Source: an uncultured Lachnospiraceae bacterium (lineage in GTDB: Bacteria > Bacillota > Clostridia > Lachnospirales > Lachnospiraceae). From it: a stretch of DNA of 39,329 nucleotides. Under the pieces are notes generated by a model. The model ran no database searches, was not told the DNA's origin, and was given only the letters and a program-made list of their open reading frames with translations. The stretch is from assembly GCA_902783375.1 (NCBI GenBank), contig CACZQN010000032.1:1-39329 (forward strand), read 5' to 3'. Made by a program: the position numbers and the translations under genes. This document shows positions 8,133 through 16,431 of the stretch, piece after piece. The number at the start of each line of letters is the position of its first letter. The first letter of the stretch is position 1.

Positions 8133-8606
8133 TTACACCAGTCTCAGGAAAAGATATCCCGCCAGGATGCATGGCAGAAAAGGTTCCTTTCGCTCGCTCC
8201 CTCCCATGATGGCTCCGGCCAGCCGCTCCAGCAGGAAAAGTCCCATTCCGGTGGCAAATAGCCTTCCTGCGAACGACCATCCGTCCACCACACAGAACCA
8301 GACAAACAGCAGGGCATCAGCGAGCCCGATCCGTTCCCCGGACAGAAGGCTGGCTGCCACTACAAGCGCACTTGCCAGTATGTCGGAAGGTATGCTCGCA
8401 GATAGGCTGGTAGGAATTCCTTCCAGGACTCTGGCAATACTCCCTGCAGGATTGCTGAACAGTGCTGTGCCACGGAATGCTCCCACCAGCACAGTCATCC
8501 CTGCCAGGATCATCACATATTTCCGGACTTCGACTCCTTCCTGTCTCAGATCGTCGATGCTCAGGATGCAGAGGCCAAAAGCGATTACAATCTGGTCCCC
8601 GCTCAT
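8133..8606 (-). CDS. Prepilin peptidase (A24, CpaA/TadV-like)
   Basis: A polytopic protein of 157 residues with about five membrane segments, the size of the compact Tad peptidases that process Flp pilin and pseudopilins. The first catalytic Asp lies in SIDDLR (18-19). The second is Asp97 in RIGLADALL, where most family members have GxGD; here the third residue is Ala. The C-terminus EPFLPCILAGYLF matches the family. The ATG at 8606 overlaps the upstream stop (ATGA). A longer reading starting at 8720 would run back through the upstream gene and is rejected. Confidence 0.83.
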   Translation of the reverse strand: MSGDQIVIAFGLCILSIDDLRQEGVEVRKYVMILAGMTVLVGAFRGTALFSNPAGSIARVLEGIPTSLSASIPSDILASALVVAASLLSGERIGLADALLFVWFCVVDGWSFAGRLFATGMGLFLLERLAGAIMGGSERKEPFLPCILAGYLFLRLV

Positions 8607-9241
8607 TCTTCTGTACCTCCGCATGACTTGCAGGGGCGATACCCTTTTTCCTCCGCTTCCTGTCTTGTCATTACCTGCACAGACCGCTTCAGGCCGGTAC
8701 AGCGCTCCCTGAGATGCCACCGGTCACCATAATCGGTGATATAGACATTTCCGACCGGATCCCCTCCGCCAGTACAGTACTCACAGGGATAATATCTCCC
8801 GCCGGATGTATTCCGGAGGAGTGGGATCTCCACGCCCGGGACCAGCCGGACAGAAAGCCGGATATGGCTGCAGGTGAGCGTCTCATGGTAAACTGTTCCG
8901 TATTCCGTGACAAAGACGGCATCTTCCTGTACTGCTTCCTCCTCCGGAAAGGGCATCCCGGTAAATGCCCTTGCTGTCGCCTGTTTCGGGAATGGCTTCC
9001 CGAACAGCATCTGCACTTCATGCAGGGTAATCGTCTGGTTCTCCTCGCCCAGTTCACTTCCAAGGGTCACCGCCTCGATGAGGGCCGCATTCCGCAGATT
9101 CTTTGTGAGTGCCAGCATTGCCTGCTCCTGTCTGCCGGCAAACTGAATCAGCATGATCCCGTAAACCATGTAGATCAGGAAGAAAGGCAGGGTCATGGCT
9201 GCTTCCACGCTCAATGTTCCTCTGATCTTTTTCTTTCCCAT
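8603..9241 (-). CDS. TadE-like protein with two tandem metal-binding modules
   Basis: A protein of 212 residues. The N-terminus (GTLSVEAAMTLPFFLIY) is a TadE-type pseudopilin helix. The C-terminal half is a duplicated module. Copy 1 has His119, Cys124, Cys153 and Cys156; copy 2 has His176, Cys181, Cys204 and Cys207. Each reads roughly V-x-[VI]-T-x-Y-G-x2-[YW]-H-x4-C, a spacer, then PCxxC. This H-C-C-C pattern resembles the small Ada-like metal-binding module at the end of some nucleases and ComEC-like proteins. Displayed on a pilus-associated protein it may bind zinc outside the cell, or stabilise the tip. AGGA stands seven bases before the ATG. The inverted-repeat element at 9275-9486 lies just upstream. 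Confidence 0.82.
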   Translation of the reverse strand: MGKKKIRGTLSVEAAMTLPFFLIYMVYGIMLIQFAGRQEQAMLALTKNLRNAALIEAVTLGSELGEENQTITLHEVQMLFGKPFPKQATARAFTGMPFPEEEAVQEDAVFVTEYGTVYHETLTCSHIRLSVRLVPGVEIPLLRNTSGGRYYPCEYCTGGGDPVGNVYITDYGDRWHLRERCTGLKRSVQVMTRQEAEEKGYRPCKSCGGTEE

Positions 9242-9274
9242 ATCTTTTCCTGCTGCAGCATTGCTTTCCCGCTG

Positions 9275-9486
9275 CCGGATGTGACCATGCAGGCCGCCCA
9301 GTTCTTGTCAAACACAAATGAATGACGCTTATCACAATCCTAAGATACTTTTGGTTGCTGTTTGATCCCTCTATGTTCGACCCGATTCTCTGATATATCC
9401 ACAGTCCCGGATTTCCCTCCTTTCGTCATAAAGAATACAATTAAATGGGGCTGTATAAGTTGGGCGGCCTGCATCGTCACATCCGG
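9275..9486. repeat. 26-bp inverted repeats bounding a 160-bp segment
   Basis: The left arm (9275-9300) and right arm (9461-9486) are reverse complements at 25 of 26 positions; the arm begins CCGGATGTGAC and ends GCAGGCCGCCCA. The 160 bp between them hold no gene I can support, only a 29-codon minus-strand reading frame (starting MTKGGKSG). The element fills most of the only large gap inside the Tad operon. It could be an invertible DNA segment, a miniature transposable element, or a transcribed long hairpin. No target-site duplication is visible beside the arms, and no convincing promoter inside. Confidence 0.85.
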
Positions 9487-9514
9487 ACAGTTCCTGCCAG
9501 GGGAGATTGTCCTG

Positions 9515-11386
9515 CTATCCGGATCGGTACTGTCTCTCCAGTGGGAACTGATACCACCAGCCATTTTCCGACCGGGACAGCATCTCCCGGATAAATCTGA
9601 TTCTGTAAAAACGTTCATTGATCACGACATCCACCTTTCCGGAGATCCCGGAAAACAGTACCTCCAGCCGGAAGGAATCCCGGTACCGGGTGCGAAGATT
9701 CCACTCGATCAGCTGCAGGCAGCGTTCTGTGAGATTCTTCCCGCTGACAGCACCAAGAAATGCCATCAGGTAATCTTCATATCCCATCTTCATTCCCGGT
9801 GTCTGGGGATAGACTTCCACCTGCTCTCCCTGCATGATCGCCGCGGTATCCTCTTTACCATACTCTGCTGCCTCCCCCATGAGGATGGCATATTCGAGCG
9901 CACTGGCAAACGGCGCCATGCCGGGAACCGTCAGGAATGCCGCTGCGGTGGCTTTCGCAGCTGCGACTTTCTCCTCCTGCGTCAGGATCCACGCGAAGCG
10001 GATCGTCACCCGGAGTGCCAGGATCCGCTCGGTCACTCTGGCCAGGTTGGTGGCATCTTCCGCATGACCGCTGACGAGATACTCCAGTTCATACTGCAGG
10101 ACTTCCTGGTCCGAAGGATCTCCCGGCTCTTCCTCCATAAAGTTCTGAAAATGATCCCTTGCGTACGATACCAGAAAGAGTCTGTCCATCACGCCCATAT
10201 CCGGTGCCTCCTGCAGCAGTACCCGACCGTCCTCCTTCGGTGCAACCTGCTGCGAAACCGGGTGATCCGGCGGGATCACGCCGGCAATCGCCACGCCGTC
10301 AAAGAATCCGGCTGCGGATCTCCGGTATGCCTCCGGCAGTTCTCCTTCTACCGCAGGAACTTCTTCCGTCGGAACCCAGTCCGTGGAGAATGCCCCGAGG
10401 ACCGCCATCAGATCCTCTCTGGTGGTCGTCTCATCATTGCACATGACCTTCAGTTGTTCGGTCAGTTCGATATTCTTCTGCAGACCGTCCTGCATGGCAG
10501 TGACATCCGTCCCGTCCACTTCGTCAAGAGACTCCTGAACCTCCTCCGCAGATCCATCCAGCGCCTCGTAGGTCCCCGGCTCCAGTTCTTCCTGTTCAGA
10601 CGCAAGCTGCTGCCTGTAATTCCCGAATGCCTCCAGGCAGATGGTCTGCTCTTCGCGATATGTCGTACAGCTGTCCGCGAGTGCCGTCTGTGCGGAATCA
10701 AAACTCCGGATCACATTCCGCAGTCCACGCCGGAAAGCGGAGAGATCTGCCGCATCCGTCATACCCTCCAGCTCCTCCCGCAGCTCAGCCAGCCTTGCAT
10801 ACCGCTCCGCAAGCCGCGGCAGCCGTCTCTCAATGACATTTTTCTTCTGATAGAGCTTTGCCAGCCTCTCTTCCGCATCCGATTTCAGCTTCATGATCCT
10901 GCGCAGGGCATTTCCCTCCCGCTCAATCCGGTCCAGTACTCCCAGCTTTTCCACCAGCATCTCTGCAGCAAATCCGACCTCCCGGTATTTCATATAGGCA
11001 CTGACCTGTTTCAGGAACGCAGCCCCGCCATCTTCAAGGATTCCCCCGGTAAATGCCATGTCTTTTGCCACTGCGGCTGCACCGATATAATCCGGCATCC
11101 CCTGTACCGATGGATTCAGCCCTTCCTCCAGATATGCATTGATCTTCTCCGTGACGCCATCGGTGCCTCCCAGCAGGGAACTGTTCATGAAGAACAGCTG
11201 GTAATCCGTAAACAGTTCCCGCTGGTAACAGGCAAGGATGTTCTCACAGGCGAGATCCCCCAGATCTGCTGCGATCACCCGGACGGAGCTGACTCTTGCG
11301 GTCTCGGCACAGATGCCGAAAACCGCAGTGACCGGAAGAAACAGCCCCGCCAGCAGGACAGACATGACGCCCTTCATCTTTCTCAT
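9515..11386 (-). CDS. DUF5702 (TadG-like) Tad locus protein
   Basis: A protein of 623 residues. One N-terminal hydrophobic helix is followed by ETARVSSVRVIAADLGDLACENILACYQRELFTDYQLFF (in two adjoining pieces), the pattern of DUF5702 proteins that accompany Flp pili in Clostridia. The middle, about 150-310, is Glu/Leu/Arg-rich and probably coiled coil. The rest is extracytoplasmic with no motif I recognise. It is likely a large pseudopilin or assembly scaffold. The ATG at 11386 overlaps the Flp stop (TGATG); a GTG at 11389 is an alternative. Confidence 0.8.
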   Translation of the reverse strand: MRKMKGVMSVLLAGLFLPVTAVFGICAETARVSSVRVIAADLGDLACENILACYQRELFTDYQLFFMNSSLLGGTDGVTEKINAYLEEGLNPSVQGMPDYIGAAAVAKDMAFTGGILEDGGAAFLKQVSAYMKYREVGFAAEMLVEKLGVLDRIEREGNALRRIMKLKSDAEERLAKLYQKKNVIERRLPRLAERYARLAELREELEGMTDAADLSAFRRGLRNVIRSFDSAQTALADSCTTYREEQTICLEAFGNYRQQLASEQEELEPGTYEALDGSAEEVQESLDEVDGTDVTAMQDGLQKNIELTEQLKVMCNDETTTREDLMAVLGAFSTDWVPTEEVPAVEGELPEAYRRSAAGFFDGVAIAGVIPPDHPVSQQVAPKEDGRVLLQEAPDMGVMDRLFLVSYARDHFQNFMEEEPGDPSDQEVLQYELEYLVSGHAEDATNLARVTERILALRVTIRFAWILTQEEKVAAAKATAAAFLTVPGMAPFASALEYAILMGEAAEYGKEDTAAIMQGEQVEVYPQTPGMKMGYEDYLMAFLGAVSGKNLTERCLQLIEWNLRTRYRDSFRLEVLFSGISGKVDVVINERFYRIRFIREMLSRSENGWWYQFPLERQYRSG

Positions 11387-11637
11387 CACGGAGAGTAATT
11401 GGTGATCTCCCCTGTTTTGCTGGAGATCGACGAGAAGATTGCCCGGATCATCGATTCGATGTTCTTGCGGAAGATCAGAACCAGGCCGATGACAACGACG
11501 ATCAACAGCAGGACCTCGATCACCGCAAGTCCGTCTTCATCATCCTCGAAGAATGTCAGGTGCTTCCACAGAGAAGCCCTCAGACGATGCAGTTTCATCC
11601 TTGCCCTTTCAAGCGCGAACAACATTTTCTCTTTCAT
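11386..11637 (-). CDS. Flp-type IVb pilin
   Basis: An 83-residue major pilin candidate. DEDGLAVIEVLLLIVV contains the class IVb processing site: cleavage after Gly38 leaves LAVIE, with Glu at position 5 of the mature protein as required for pilin packing. The following hydrophobic helix is about 20 residues. The leader of about 38 residues is longer than in proteobacterial Flp but usual for the Flp1 clostridial type. AAGGAGG lies nine bases upstream of the ATG. It lies between tadC and the DUF5702 gene. Processing would be by the peptidase at 8133-8606. Confidence 0.92.
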   Translation of the reverse strand: MKEKMLFALERARMKLHRLRASLWKHLTFFEDDEDGLAVIEVLLLIVVVIGLVLIFRKNIESMIRAIFSSISSKTGEITNYSP

Positions 11638-11653
11638 CTCTCTTGCCCTCCTT

Positions 11654-12865
11654 TCACACGGACATGAATACCGGTATCATCACCAGCAGCAGGATCAGCA
11701 TCAGCTGAACCATCATCGGGACAAGAATCTTTGTCCCCGCGACCTCTCCGGCCGCTTTTCCCGCCATCTTTCTCTCCTGCATCGCCTCGAGCATCTCCTG
11801 ATTCAGGCGCTCCTCAAGCCCTCCGGTTCCTTTCCTGAGATTCTGTGTCAGGATGGAGGAAAATCGGATATACCGGAGACTTTCCGTCCTCCTCCCGAAG
11901 GCCTGATAGACCTCTTTTTCCGTTCTGCCATTCTCGAGGTCAGCCACGGCACAGCGGATTTCCGTTCCCAGTGCATCTGTGATACCAGAAGCAGCTGCCA
12001 GTTTTCTGAAGATCCCCGCCAGTGTCATCCCGGCTCCCAGGAGAATCACAAACTGACTGACAAAGTCTGCATATGCCAGCTCCAGTTCCCGCTGCCTTGC
12101 TTTCTTCGCCTCCTCATTCCGGTTCCGGTAGACCACAAACAGCATGATCCAGACCACCAGGATCAGCCCCGCAAAGGACAGAAGCGGGTTCTCCTCCTGG
12201 CGCATGTAGGTGATCTGAAAGCCATCCGCTTCCTCCGGCAGCAGAACCTCCTTCGCCGGATCACTCCGGAACAGTTCCTGCAGCCGGTCTGTCAGGTTCA
12301 TCAGCGCACGCTCCATGGGCGGCAGTTCTGCCGACCGGACGACCACGATCCGCTGCAGTACCTTTGACACCTGCCCCGCCGTCGCATACAGATCAAGCGC
12401 CACGATGGTCTCCTCGCGGATTCTCCCCGGGATTACCTTCCAGTCTGCATCAAACACCTCCGGATCTGCCGTGCAATGAATCTGGACCACGCCCACCGAT
12501 TTCGGAATCTTCAGTCCCGTCACGACATGGCCGTCATCTTCCTGTTCATAGAACATCTCCTCCTCTATCTGTTCAAAAGCCCGGGCAATCAGCTCTTCCG
12601 CCTCTTCCGCGGGCAGCTGCCGTTCTGCAAGCTTTCCTTCCCAGTGCATCGTCCCCTTCTCGCCCGCATCATCTGCCAGTGTGATATCAAGGGCAACATC
12701 CTCTTCCGGTTCTCCCGGGTCTGGCCTTTGCAGCTGCAGCACCGGCTGTCCGCCGTGCAGTCGTCCATACAATATGCCAAGAATCAGCAGCACACAGACC
12801 AAGATACCTGTCAGCCGCAGGATCCGCTTCTGCTCCGCCGAATACCTTCCCCATAATTCCTTCAT
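11654..12865 (-). CDS. tadC: Tad secretion inner-membrane protein TadC
   Basis: A GspF-superfamily platform protein of 403 residues. One membrane helix near residues 12-32 precedes a charged extracytoplasmic region (about 35-215), a second helix, the cytoplasmic GspF domain (about 250-365), and a final helix pair ending in LILLLVMIPVFM. The extra N-terminal domain makes it longer than classical TadC. The ATG at 12865 has AAAGGAG six bases before it and clears the tadB stop at 12876; the earlier in-frame start at 12913 would overlap tadB. Confidence 0.88.
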   Translation of the reverse strand: MKELWGRYSAEQKRILRLTGILVCVLLILGILYGRLHGGQPVLQLQRPDPGEPEEDVALDITLADDAGEKGTMHWEGKLAERQLPAEEAEELIARAFEQIEEEMFYEQEDDGHVVTGLKIPKSVGVVQIHCTADPEVFDADWKVIPGRIREETIVALDLYATAGQVSKVLQRIVVVRSAELPPMERALMNLTDRLQELFRSDPAKEVLLPEEADGFQITYMRQEENPLLSFAGLILVVWIMLFVVYRNRNEEAKKARQRELELAYADFVSQFVILLGAGMTLAGIFRKLAAASGITDALGTEIRCAVADLENGRTEKEVYQAFGRRTESLRYIRFSSILTQNLRKGTGGLEERLNQEMLEAMQERKMAGKAAGEVAGTKILVPMMVQLMLILLLVMIPVFMSV

Positions 12866-12875
12866 GCCGCTCCTT

Positions 12876-13628
12876 TCACACCCGGATCCGGACGATCTTC
12901 TCCGACCAGGCAACTGATCCCAGATAGAGGACCAGCGTCCCGGTCATGACAGCTCTCCCCAGGATTCCCTCGTAGAGCATCTCCATCATCTCTCCCATGC
13001 CCAGGTTCATATAGATCAGGATCCCCGGCAGCATGATGGCTGTCATCCTGGCTTCCAGCTTCTTGCCGGCAAGTTCCGCGGCGATCTCCCTTTCCAGTTC
13101 AATCTTCGCGGCAATGGTCCCTGTCGTGTGCGCGATCACATGGATGAGATTGCCTCCGCTGCGCTTGGCGGTCCGGATCACATCGGCAAATGTCCGGATC
13201 TCCTTCAGTCCGGATCGTACTCCGAGGTCATCAAAGAGATCCTCAATCGTCACATTCATCCGCAGGCCATACTGGATCTGCCGGAGTTCCTGCATCATGT
13301 CCGCATCCTCCGGCAGGACCTGCCGCAGTTCACTCACCGCTCTCCCGATGGACTGTTCGAGTGAAACGCCTGCCTCCACAGACCCGGAGATGCTGTGCAT
13401 CGCCTCTTTAAACTGGAGCAGCAGTTTCTGCCGCCGCCCTTCGATCCGATATGCCCGGTACAGTTTTTTGGCAAATGGCCAGAACAGGAGGAATGGCAGT
13501 GCAGCAAACACCGTATGGTAGAACAGCCACCCGATGGCCCCGCACAGCAGCAGATAGCCGGACAGCAGTGCTGCGCGCTCCGCCAGCGACAGGCGGTAAT
13601 GATCATAAGTTACTTTCTGCTCCATCAT
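12876..13628 (-). CDS. tadB: Tad secretion inner-membrane protein TadB
   Basis: A protein of 250 residues with two N-terminal helices (about 20-55), a cytoplasmic GspF domain (EAMHSISGSVEAGVSLEQSIGRA, split here as EAMHSISGSVEAG and VSLEQSIGRA) and C-terminal helices. TadB and TadC together form the platform on which the TadA ATPase drives pilus assembly. The ATG at 13628 has GGAGG eight bases upstream; the upstream in-frame TTG at 13643 lies within the ribosome-site region. The start overlaps the end of tadA by 26 bp. Confidence 0.9.
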   Translation of the reverse strand: MMEQKVTYDHYRLSLAERAALLSGYLLLCGAIGWLFYHTVFAALPFLLFWPFAKKLYRAYRIEGRRQKLLLQFKEAMHSISGSVEAGVSLEQSIGRAVSELRQVLPEDADMMQELRQIQYGLRMNVTIEDLFDDLGVRSGLKEIRTFADVIRTAKRSGGNLIHVIAHTTGTIAAKIELEREIAAELAGKKLEARMTAIMLPGILIYMNLGMGEMMEMLYEGILGRAVMTGTLVLYLGSVAWSEKIVRIRV

Positions 13629-14760
13629 CGTCCGGTCCTCCAAACTTCCGGTTCAGACAGATCTCCCCCTGTCTTTCTTCCAGTTCCACGATCTCTGCCA
13701 CACATCTCCTGCCATCTTTTCTGCGCTCCAGATGCACAATGATATCTACTGCTGAGGCAATCTGCCGGCGCACCGCCGCAAGCGGAATGTTCCCCGCACC
13801 GATCAGCACCAGCGTCTCCAGCCTGCTGATCGTATCCGCAGCGCTGTTGCTGTGGATCGTCGACTGCCCGATATGCCCGGTGTTGAATGCCATCAGCAGA
13901 TTCACTGCCGCGGCACCGTCCCGGACCTCTCCCACGATGATTCTGTCCGGCCGCATGCGCAGACTAGCCCGGATCAGATCGGCAGCACTCACTTCACCCT
14001 GCTTTGCTGCGTTAGCATTTCTGGTCTCAAGACGAACCAGGTTCTCGACGCCAACGACCTGCAGCTCTGCTGAGTCTTCGATCAGGATCACCCGCTCCTT
14101 CGGCGGAATCAGCGAGGACAGGGCATTCAGGAACGAGGTCTTTCCGGAGGACGTTCCCCCGGAGACGATCATATTTCTCCCGTCCTCCACCGCCATCTTC
14201 AGATATGCCGCCATCTCTTCGGTCAGCGAGCCGAGGGAAAGCAGGCGTTCCATGGTCATCGGAACCTTCGGGAACTTCCGGATCGTCAGGACCGCACCGT
14301 CCAGCGCGATCGGCGGCAGGACAACATGGACCCGGGAGCCATCCGCAAGCCGCGCATCCACAATCGGATTGGCCTCATTGACAACCCGGTTGTGCGCCGC
14401 AACCACCTTCTGGATGACATCCTCGAGCTGTTCTTCTGACTCAAAGGTATCCGGCAGTTCCTCCACCTCCCCATTTTTCTCGATAAAGATCTTCTCTGCA
14501 CCATTCACCATAATTTCGGAAATCTGCTCATCTTCGATCAGCGGCTGCAGCGGCCCCAGTTTTCTGAGCAGATCAAATGTCCTTCTTGCAAGTGTGTATT
14601 TGTCTGTCGCTGTCAGGTAATACTCTCTCTCCGACAGCCTGATCTCCTGGAGGATCCGTTCTCTGACATCTTCATCCGAAAGTTCTCTGCTGTAGTCCAT
14701 CCGCGCCAGGATGGTGTCTGCAATCTCCCTTGTCAGCTTCTGCAGTTCAGCCGCCGTCAA
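13603..14760 (-). CDS. tadA: Tad pilus assembly ATPase TadA (CpaF)
   Basis: A hexameric secretion ATPase of the VirB11/CpaF branch, powering Flp pilus assembly at the cytoplasmic membrane face. The 385 residues include Walker A GGTSSGKTS (201-209), Walker B-like DRIIVGEVRD (272-281) and the His box NTGHIGQSTIHSNS. The N-terminal domain has LGPLQPLIEDEQISEIMVNG, typical of CpaF. The start is probably TTG at 14760, with GGAAG nine bases before it and overlapping the cpaE-like stop; ATG at 14700 (365 residues) is an alternative. Confidence 0.95.
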   Translation of the reverse strand: MTAAELQKLTREIADTILARMDYSRELSDEDVRERILQEIRLSEREYYLTATDKYTLARRTFDLLRKLGPLQPLIEDEQISEIMVNGAEKIFIEKNGEVEELPDTFESEEQLEDVIQKVVAAHNRVVNEANPIVDARLADGSRVHVVLPPIALDGAVLTIRKFPKVPMTMERLLSLGSLTEEMAAYLKMAVEDGRNMIVSGGTSSGKTSFLNALSSLIPPKERVILIEDSAELQVVGVENLVRLETRNANAAKQGEVSAADLIRASLRMRPDRIIVGEVRDGAAAVNLLMAFNTGHIGQSTIHSNSAADTISRLETLVLIGAGNIPLAAVRRQIASAVDIIVHLERRKDGRRCVAEIVELEERQGEICLNRKFGGPDDDGAESNL

Positions 14761-15646
14761 GATGAATCACTTCCACCTTCTGTTCAAATCCCTGGCGCAT
14801 CCGGACAAGCTGTTCTCTGAAGAAGGCGACTGCCCTGCCATCTCCCGGATCTGCTCCCTCAACCAGCCGGATCCGGCTGCTCTCCCGGAACAGCTGCAGC
14901 GCTCTTTCTCCGTAAAAATCGATCTCCAGGACAATCACGCGGTATTCCTGCAGCGTGCGGAGCTGGCGGATCAGGGCCGCCGTCTCCTCCTCGGTCAGCT
15001 CCAGCAGGTCCATGCTGCACTGGACCGGGCGGATCTGCCGGTAAGCCTCGCCATCCTCGATCAGGGAACGGATATACATGCCATCCCCATCCGGATGCTG
15101 CTTCAGCTGGAAAATCAGTTCCGACATACCTCTTCCCTCCGCGTTCTCTCCCGGAACTTCGCCGGGGAACATCTCCAGATCCACAAACAGGACATCGCCT
15201 GCTTCCTCCTGCTCTCTGCGGCAGTAATCCCTTGCGTACAAAGACCGCTCCCTTGCTGATCTGCAGGAAAATACCGTCACAATCTCCGGCGTCTCCGCCG
15301 CTGCCACCGTTCCTTTCTCTCCCGCATAAATCATCACCTCCCGCATGATCTTCTGTGCCGACTGGAACTTGTAGATCCAGGCCAGTTCCGGCAGATCCCT
15401 TCTGGTATCGGTCAGTCTGATTACGACATTGTCATATCCAGAATTGTCACAATATTCTTCCGCTATAGCGGATTCCATCAGTATCATATCATCCTGCTTC
15501 TGCCGAGCCCCCTCCAGATATTCCGCCACACTGCTGTATGCAGAGGACAGGAACGGGAATTCTTCCTGCCTGTTCAGGTAATCCGAGAGAGCTTTTGCAT
15601 ACCTGCCATCATGATCGATGATGGCAAGCATCCTCTCCTTCATCAT
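14747..15646 (-). CDS. CpaE/TadZ-like protein with degenerate nucleotide site
   Basis: A protein of 299 residues opening the Tad operon. The N-terminus (LAIIDHDGRYAKALSDYL) is receiver-like, and the C-terminal part has the layout of a MinD/ParA-type ATPase, as in the TadZ/CpaE proteins that position Flp pili. Where a deviant Walker A (KGGxGKT) should stand, at about 126-136, the sequence is FSCRSARERSL, so ATP binding through a P-loop is lost. DVLFVDLEMF (151-160) corresponds to the second conserved strand. Two ATG codons in tandem start it after a weak AAGGG. I could not find a convincing promoter in the 70 bp upstream, but a dyad at 15695-15711 is present. Confidence 0.8.
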   Translation of the reverse strand: MMKERMLAIIDHDGRYAKALSDYLNRQEEFPFLSSAYSSVAEYLEGARQKQDDMILMESAIAEEYCDNSGYDNVVIRLTDTRRDLPELAWIYKFQSAQKIMREVMIYAGEKGTVAAAETPEIVTVFSCRSARERSLYARDYCRREQEEAGDVLFVDLEMFPGEVPGENAEGRGMSELIFQLKQHPDGDGMYIRSLIEDGEAYRQIRPVQCSMDLLELTEEETAALIRQLRTLQEYRVIVLEIDFYGERALQLFRESSRIRLVEGADPGDGRAVAFFREQLVRMRQGFEQKVEVIHLDGG

Positions 15647-15694
15647 TCTGTTGTCCCTTTTACTTATTCCTCGTATCTCTGATAGATCGTAGAT

Positions 15695-15711
15695 CCGGTC
15701 TGAATGACCGG
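15695..15711. promoter_or_regulatory. Perfect dyad upstream of the Tad operon
   Basis: CCGGTC-TGAAT-GACCGG is a perfect inverted repeat about 50 bp before the first Tad gene. The half CCGGTCTGAA is repeated directly 13 bp on. It is a candidate operator for the pilus operon. Confidence 0.35.
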
Positions 15712-15715
15712 TCTG

Positions 15716-15770
15716 AAAAAAGAAGAACTTCCGAAATGTGTGTTTAGCATAACACGCGATTCCGGAAGTT
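15716..15770 (-). terminator. Terminator of the symporter-decarboxylase-kinase operon
   Basis: AACTTCCG (15726-15733) pairs with CGGAAGTT (15763-15770), and GTGTGTT with AACAC inside, giving an imperfect long stem. On the minus strand it is followed by CTTC and six Ts. It lies after the guanylate-kinase-like gene and before the Tad operon. Confidence 0.7.
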
Positions 15771-15828
15771 GCAAGAACGAAACGCTTTGTTCGATGTAGA
15801 AATGAAGTGCCGAAACTTTGTCAGTTTC

Positions 15829-16431
15829 TCACAAATTTATCTGGTAATTATTTACAGCTCTTTTGATGGATTCTGCACAAATCTGCAGATCACCGTTGTA
15901 GAATCGCTGGTCCGGAGTAATGCCTGCACGGAGCAGATTTTCCTCGGCATAATCCGCAGAATCCGCCAGAAAACGCCTGCAGAGCTCATCATATTTCGGA
16001 TGCTCCTCGGCATCTTCTCTTGCCACGGCACGGTGGAGCCGCTCCCGGTCCGAGATCTCCACATACAGCGGTTTGACCCGCTCATTTCCGAAATAAGCCA
16101 CGAAGTGTTCGTAGGCCTCCAGTGTGGAAATCACGATATAGTCGCCCGCTGAAAAGTCAAACTGCCCGTCGTCCACGTTGAAATAATACCACGGTCCGTA
16201 CGCGCTCGGATAGCAGCGGCACTCGATCACCTTCCCCTCGGCACGGAACGCTTCCAGCATTTCTTCCGTGGCAAAATGATAATCGACTCCGTCCACTTCG
16301 CCGGTCCGGATCGGTCTCGTCGTGTACTCCACGATCTTCTTCAGCCGGACCTCCGGATCCTTCATCAGCAGATCATAGAGGCTGTCCTTGCCCGTGGCAC
16401 TCTTGCCCATCAGAACAAACAGATATCCCAT
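15829..16431 (-). CDS. Guanylate kinase-like P-loop protein
   Basis: A protein of 200 residues with the guanylate kinase layout. The phosphate-binding loop is MGKSATGKDS (8-17), with Asp where guanylate kinases have Ser or Thr after the Lys. The substrate segment EYTTRPIRTGEVDGVDYHF (35-53) matches the GMP-binding motif, and the C-terminal lid contains Arg-rich helices. True Gmk carries GPSGSGKST, so this is probably a paralogue with an altered substrate or role. The ATG at 16431 has GGAGG 11 bases upstream; a GTG at 16440 is too close to that site. The start lies inside the decarboxylase gene, a 59-bp overlap, so the two are coupled. Confidence 0.8.
   Translation of the reverse strand: MGYLFVLMGKSATGKDSLYDLLMKDPEVRLKKIVEYTTRPIRTGEVDGVDYHFATEEMLEAFRAEGKVIECRCYPSAYGPWYYFNVDDGQFDFSAGDYIVISTLEAYEHFVAYFGNERVKPLYVEISDRERLHRAVAREDAEEHPKYDELCRRFLADSADYAEENLLRAGITPDQRFYNGDLQICAESIKRAVNNYQINL

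Noticed and set aside
9340-9618. Minus-strand frame through the inverted-repeat element
   Set aside because: It runs from the end of the DUF5702 gene through the repeat arm. The inner 29-codon part has no start signal or family I can support; if the element is multicopy this could be revisited.
9362-11398. 678-codon plus-strand reading frame opposite the DUF5702 gene
   Set aside because: It is an antisense shadow of a gene with family motifs, ribosome site and operon coupling; the translation is rich in His, Arg, Pro and Cys, with no domain.
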